DNA of 13,443 nucleotides from MTP4 sp9310u (GTDB lineage: Archaea; Halobacteriota; Methanosarcinia; Methanosarcinales; Methanosarcinaceae): NCBI GenBank assembly GCA_030627005.1, contig DAOUSW010000098.1, positions 1 to 13,443 on the forward strand, in the 5' to 3' direction. A model generated the notes under the pieces. The model saw nothing but the letters and a program-made list of their open reading frames with translations. It ran no database searches and was not told the DNA's origin. Below, in pieces: positions 13,002-13,443 of the stretch. Position 1 is the stretch's first letter; each line of letters begins with the position of its first letter. The position numbers and the translations under genes were made by a program.

Positions 13002-13044
13002 GGTTCACATTGTAGTGAGGTTCACATTGTAGTGAGGTTCACAT
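12985..13044. repeat. 17-bp tandem repeat over the stop of the small gene
   Basis: GGTTCACATTGTAGTGA is exact at 13002-13018 and 13019-13035. A partial copy at 13036-13044 and a diverged copy at 12985-13001 flank these. The partial copy contains the TGA stop and the last codon of the leftward gene. Confidence 0.93.
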
Positions 13045-13260
13045 AGTTTCCAGTTTGAACATGGCACCCGTACCATGAAGGCTAAGGTAAACCTTATCCC
13101 CAAGTTCCAGGACCTGATCAAGGCTTGCGATGCTGTTCCACTGATATTCGAAGTCATAACTGCCCTTGGTGAGTTCAAAACCGAGAGACATAAGTCTCCT
13201 GTTGACCTCGGAAGGACGTTCACCTTCACTGTTGAACCAGACCAGAAGATAAGTTTTCAC
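13039..13260 (-). CDS. Small conserved-looking hypothetical protein, 73 residues
   Basis: The protein starts MKTYLLVWFNSEGERPSEVN and ends GTGAMFKLETM. It reads as a compact beta-alpha-beta protein with a strand (TYLLVWFN), a helix (PSEVNRRLMSLGF), strands (YDFEYQWN), a short helix (SLDQVLELG) and strands (KVYLSLHG, AMFKLET). I have the impression of seeing similar methanogen proteins but cannot name a family or function. Balanced composition and a sensible codon pattern make it more credible than the overlapping frames. The start is GTG at 13258-13260; the ribosome binding site is weak (GAGATGAT about 3 bases upstream). No clear TATA box is visible; AAGCATGCTT lies at about 13289-13298. The stop codon lies in a 17-bp tandem repeat. 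Confidence 0.65.
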   Translation of the reverse strand: MKTYLLVWFNSEGERPSEVNRRLMSLGFELTKGSYDFEYQWNSIASLDQVLELGDKVYLSLHGTGAMFKLETM

Positions 13261-13341
13261 AGGATCATCTCGTGATGCTTTTTACTCATAAGCATGCTTC
13301 TTTTGTTTATCAAGATTTTGCCTTTAACCTGATTAGCAAAC

Positions 13342-13443
13342 GAAAGAAAAGAAAAGAAAAGAAAAGAAAAGAAAAGAAAGGAAAAGAAAAGAAAAGAAAA
13401 GAAAAGAAAAGAAAAGAAAAGAAAGAAAAAAGAGAAGAAGAGA
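13342..13443. repeat. GAAAA microsatellite in a polypurine tract
   Basis: Six GAAAA units (13346-13375), one GAAAG interruption and eight more GAAAA units (13381-13420) sit in an all-purine stretch that runs to the end of the window. Copy number is likely to vary between strains. Confidence 0.97.

Overview
The window looks like a chromosomal segment of a methanogenic archaeon, most probably a Methanosarcina. It carries a pyruvoyl-dependent arginine decarboxylase and a deoxyhypusine synthase, a cysteine-rich DUF2769-type protein, archaeal TATA boxes, AGGAG-type ribosome binding sites, and long AT-rich spacers between more GC-rich genes. No tRNA, rRNA, insertion sequence, CRISPR array or prophage gene is visible. 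All identifications were made by reading; no search was run.

Layout. Bases 1-99 are a 15-bp tandem array that runs into the 3' end of a small DUF2769-type gene on the minus strand (89-382). Bases 383-2870 hold no convincing protein gene. They carry three diverged copies, about 650-680 bp apart, of an element with a conserved TATA-like box and two hairpins. The base changes between copies fit an RNA made from the minus strand, so I annotate three candidate small RNA genes. On the minus strand follow an AMP-forming acyl-CoA synthetase (2934-4577), a hotdog acyl-CoA thioesterase (4763-5200) and an XRE-cupin regulator (5358-5936), a plausible acyl-CoA functional group. Next come a carbon-nitrogen hydrolase (6350-7222) and a winged-helix protein (7312-7965), also on the minus strand. 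A 735-bp spacer with a nested polypurine repeat then separates the leftward genes from a rightward set.

The rightward set begins with pdaD (8701-9198) and dys (9540-10577). PdaD makes agmatine, the entry to archaeal polyamines, and Dys uses a polyamine (or, in some archaea, agmatine) to modify aIF5A, so the pair reads as an aIF5A-modification neighbourhood. Two regulators whose ends overlap follow (10643-11164 and 11164-11955), closed by a clear hairpin plus T-tract terminator. Then comes an MJ0936/YfcE-type metallophosphoesterase (12214-12765). The right end has a small leftward gene (13039-13260) and a GAAAA microsatellite.

The most notable features are the three-copy structured RNA element and the recurrence of short tandem duplications (12-19 bp, and 33 bp). 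In three genes the periodic tract covers or touches the stop codon, and in a fourth it starts 18 bp beyond it.
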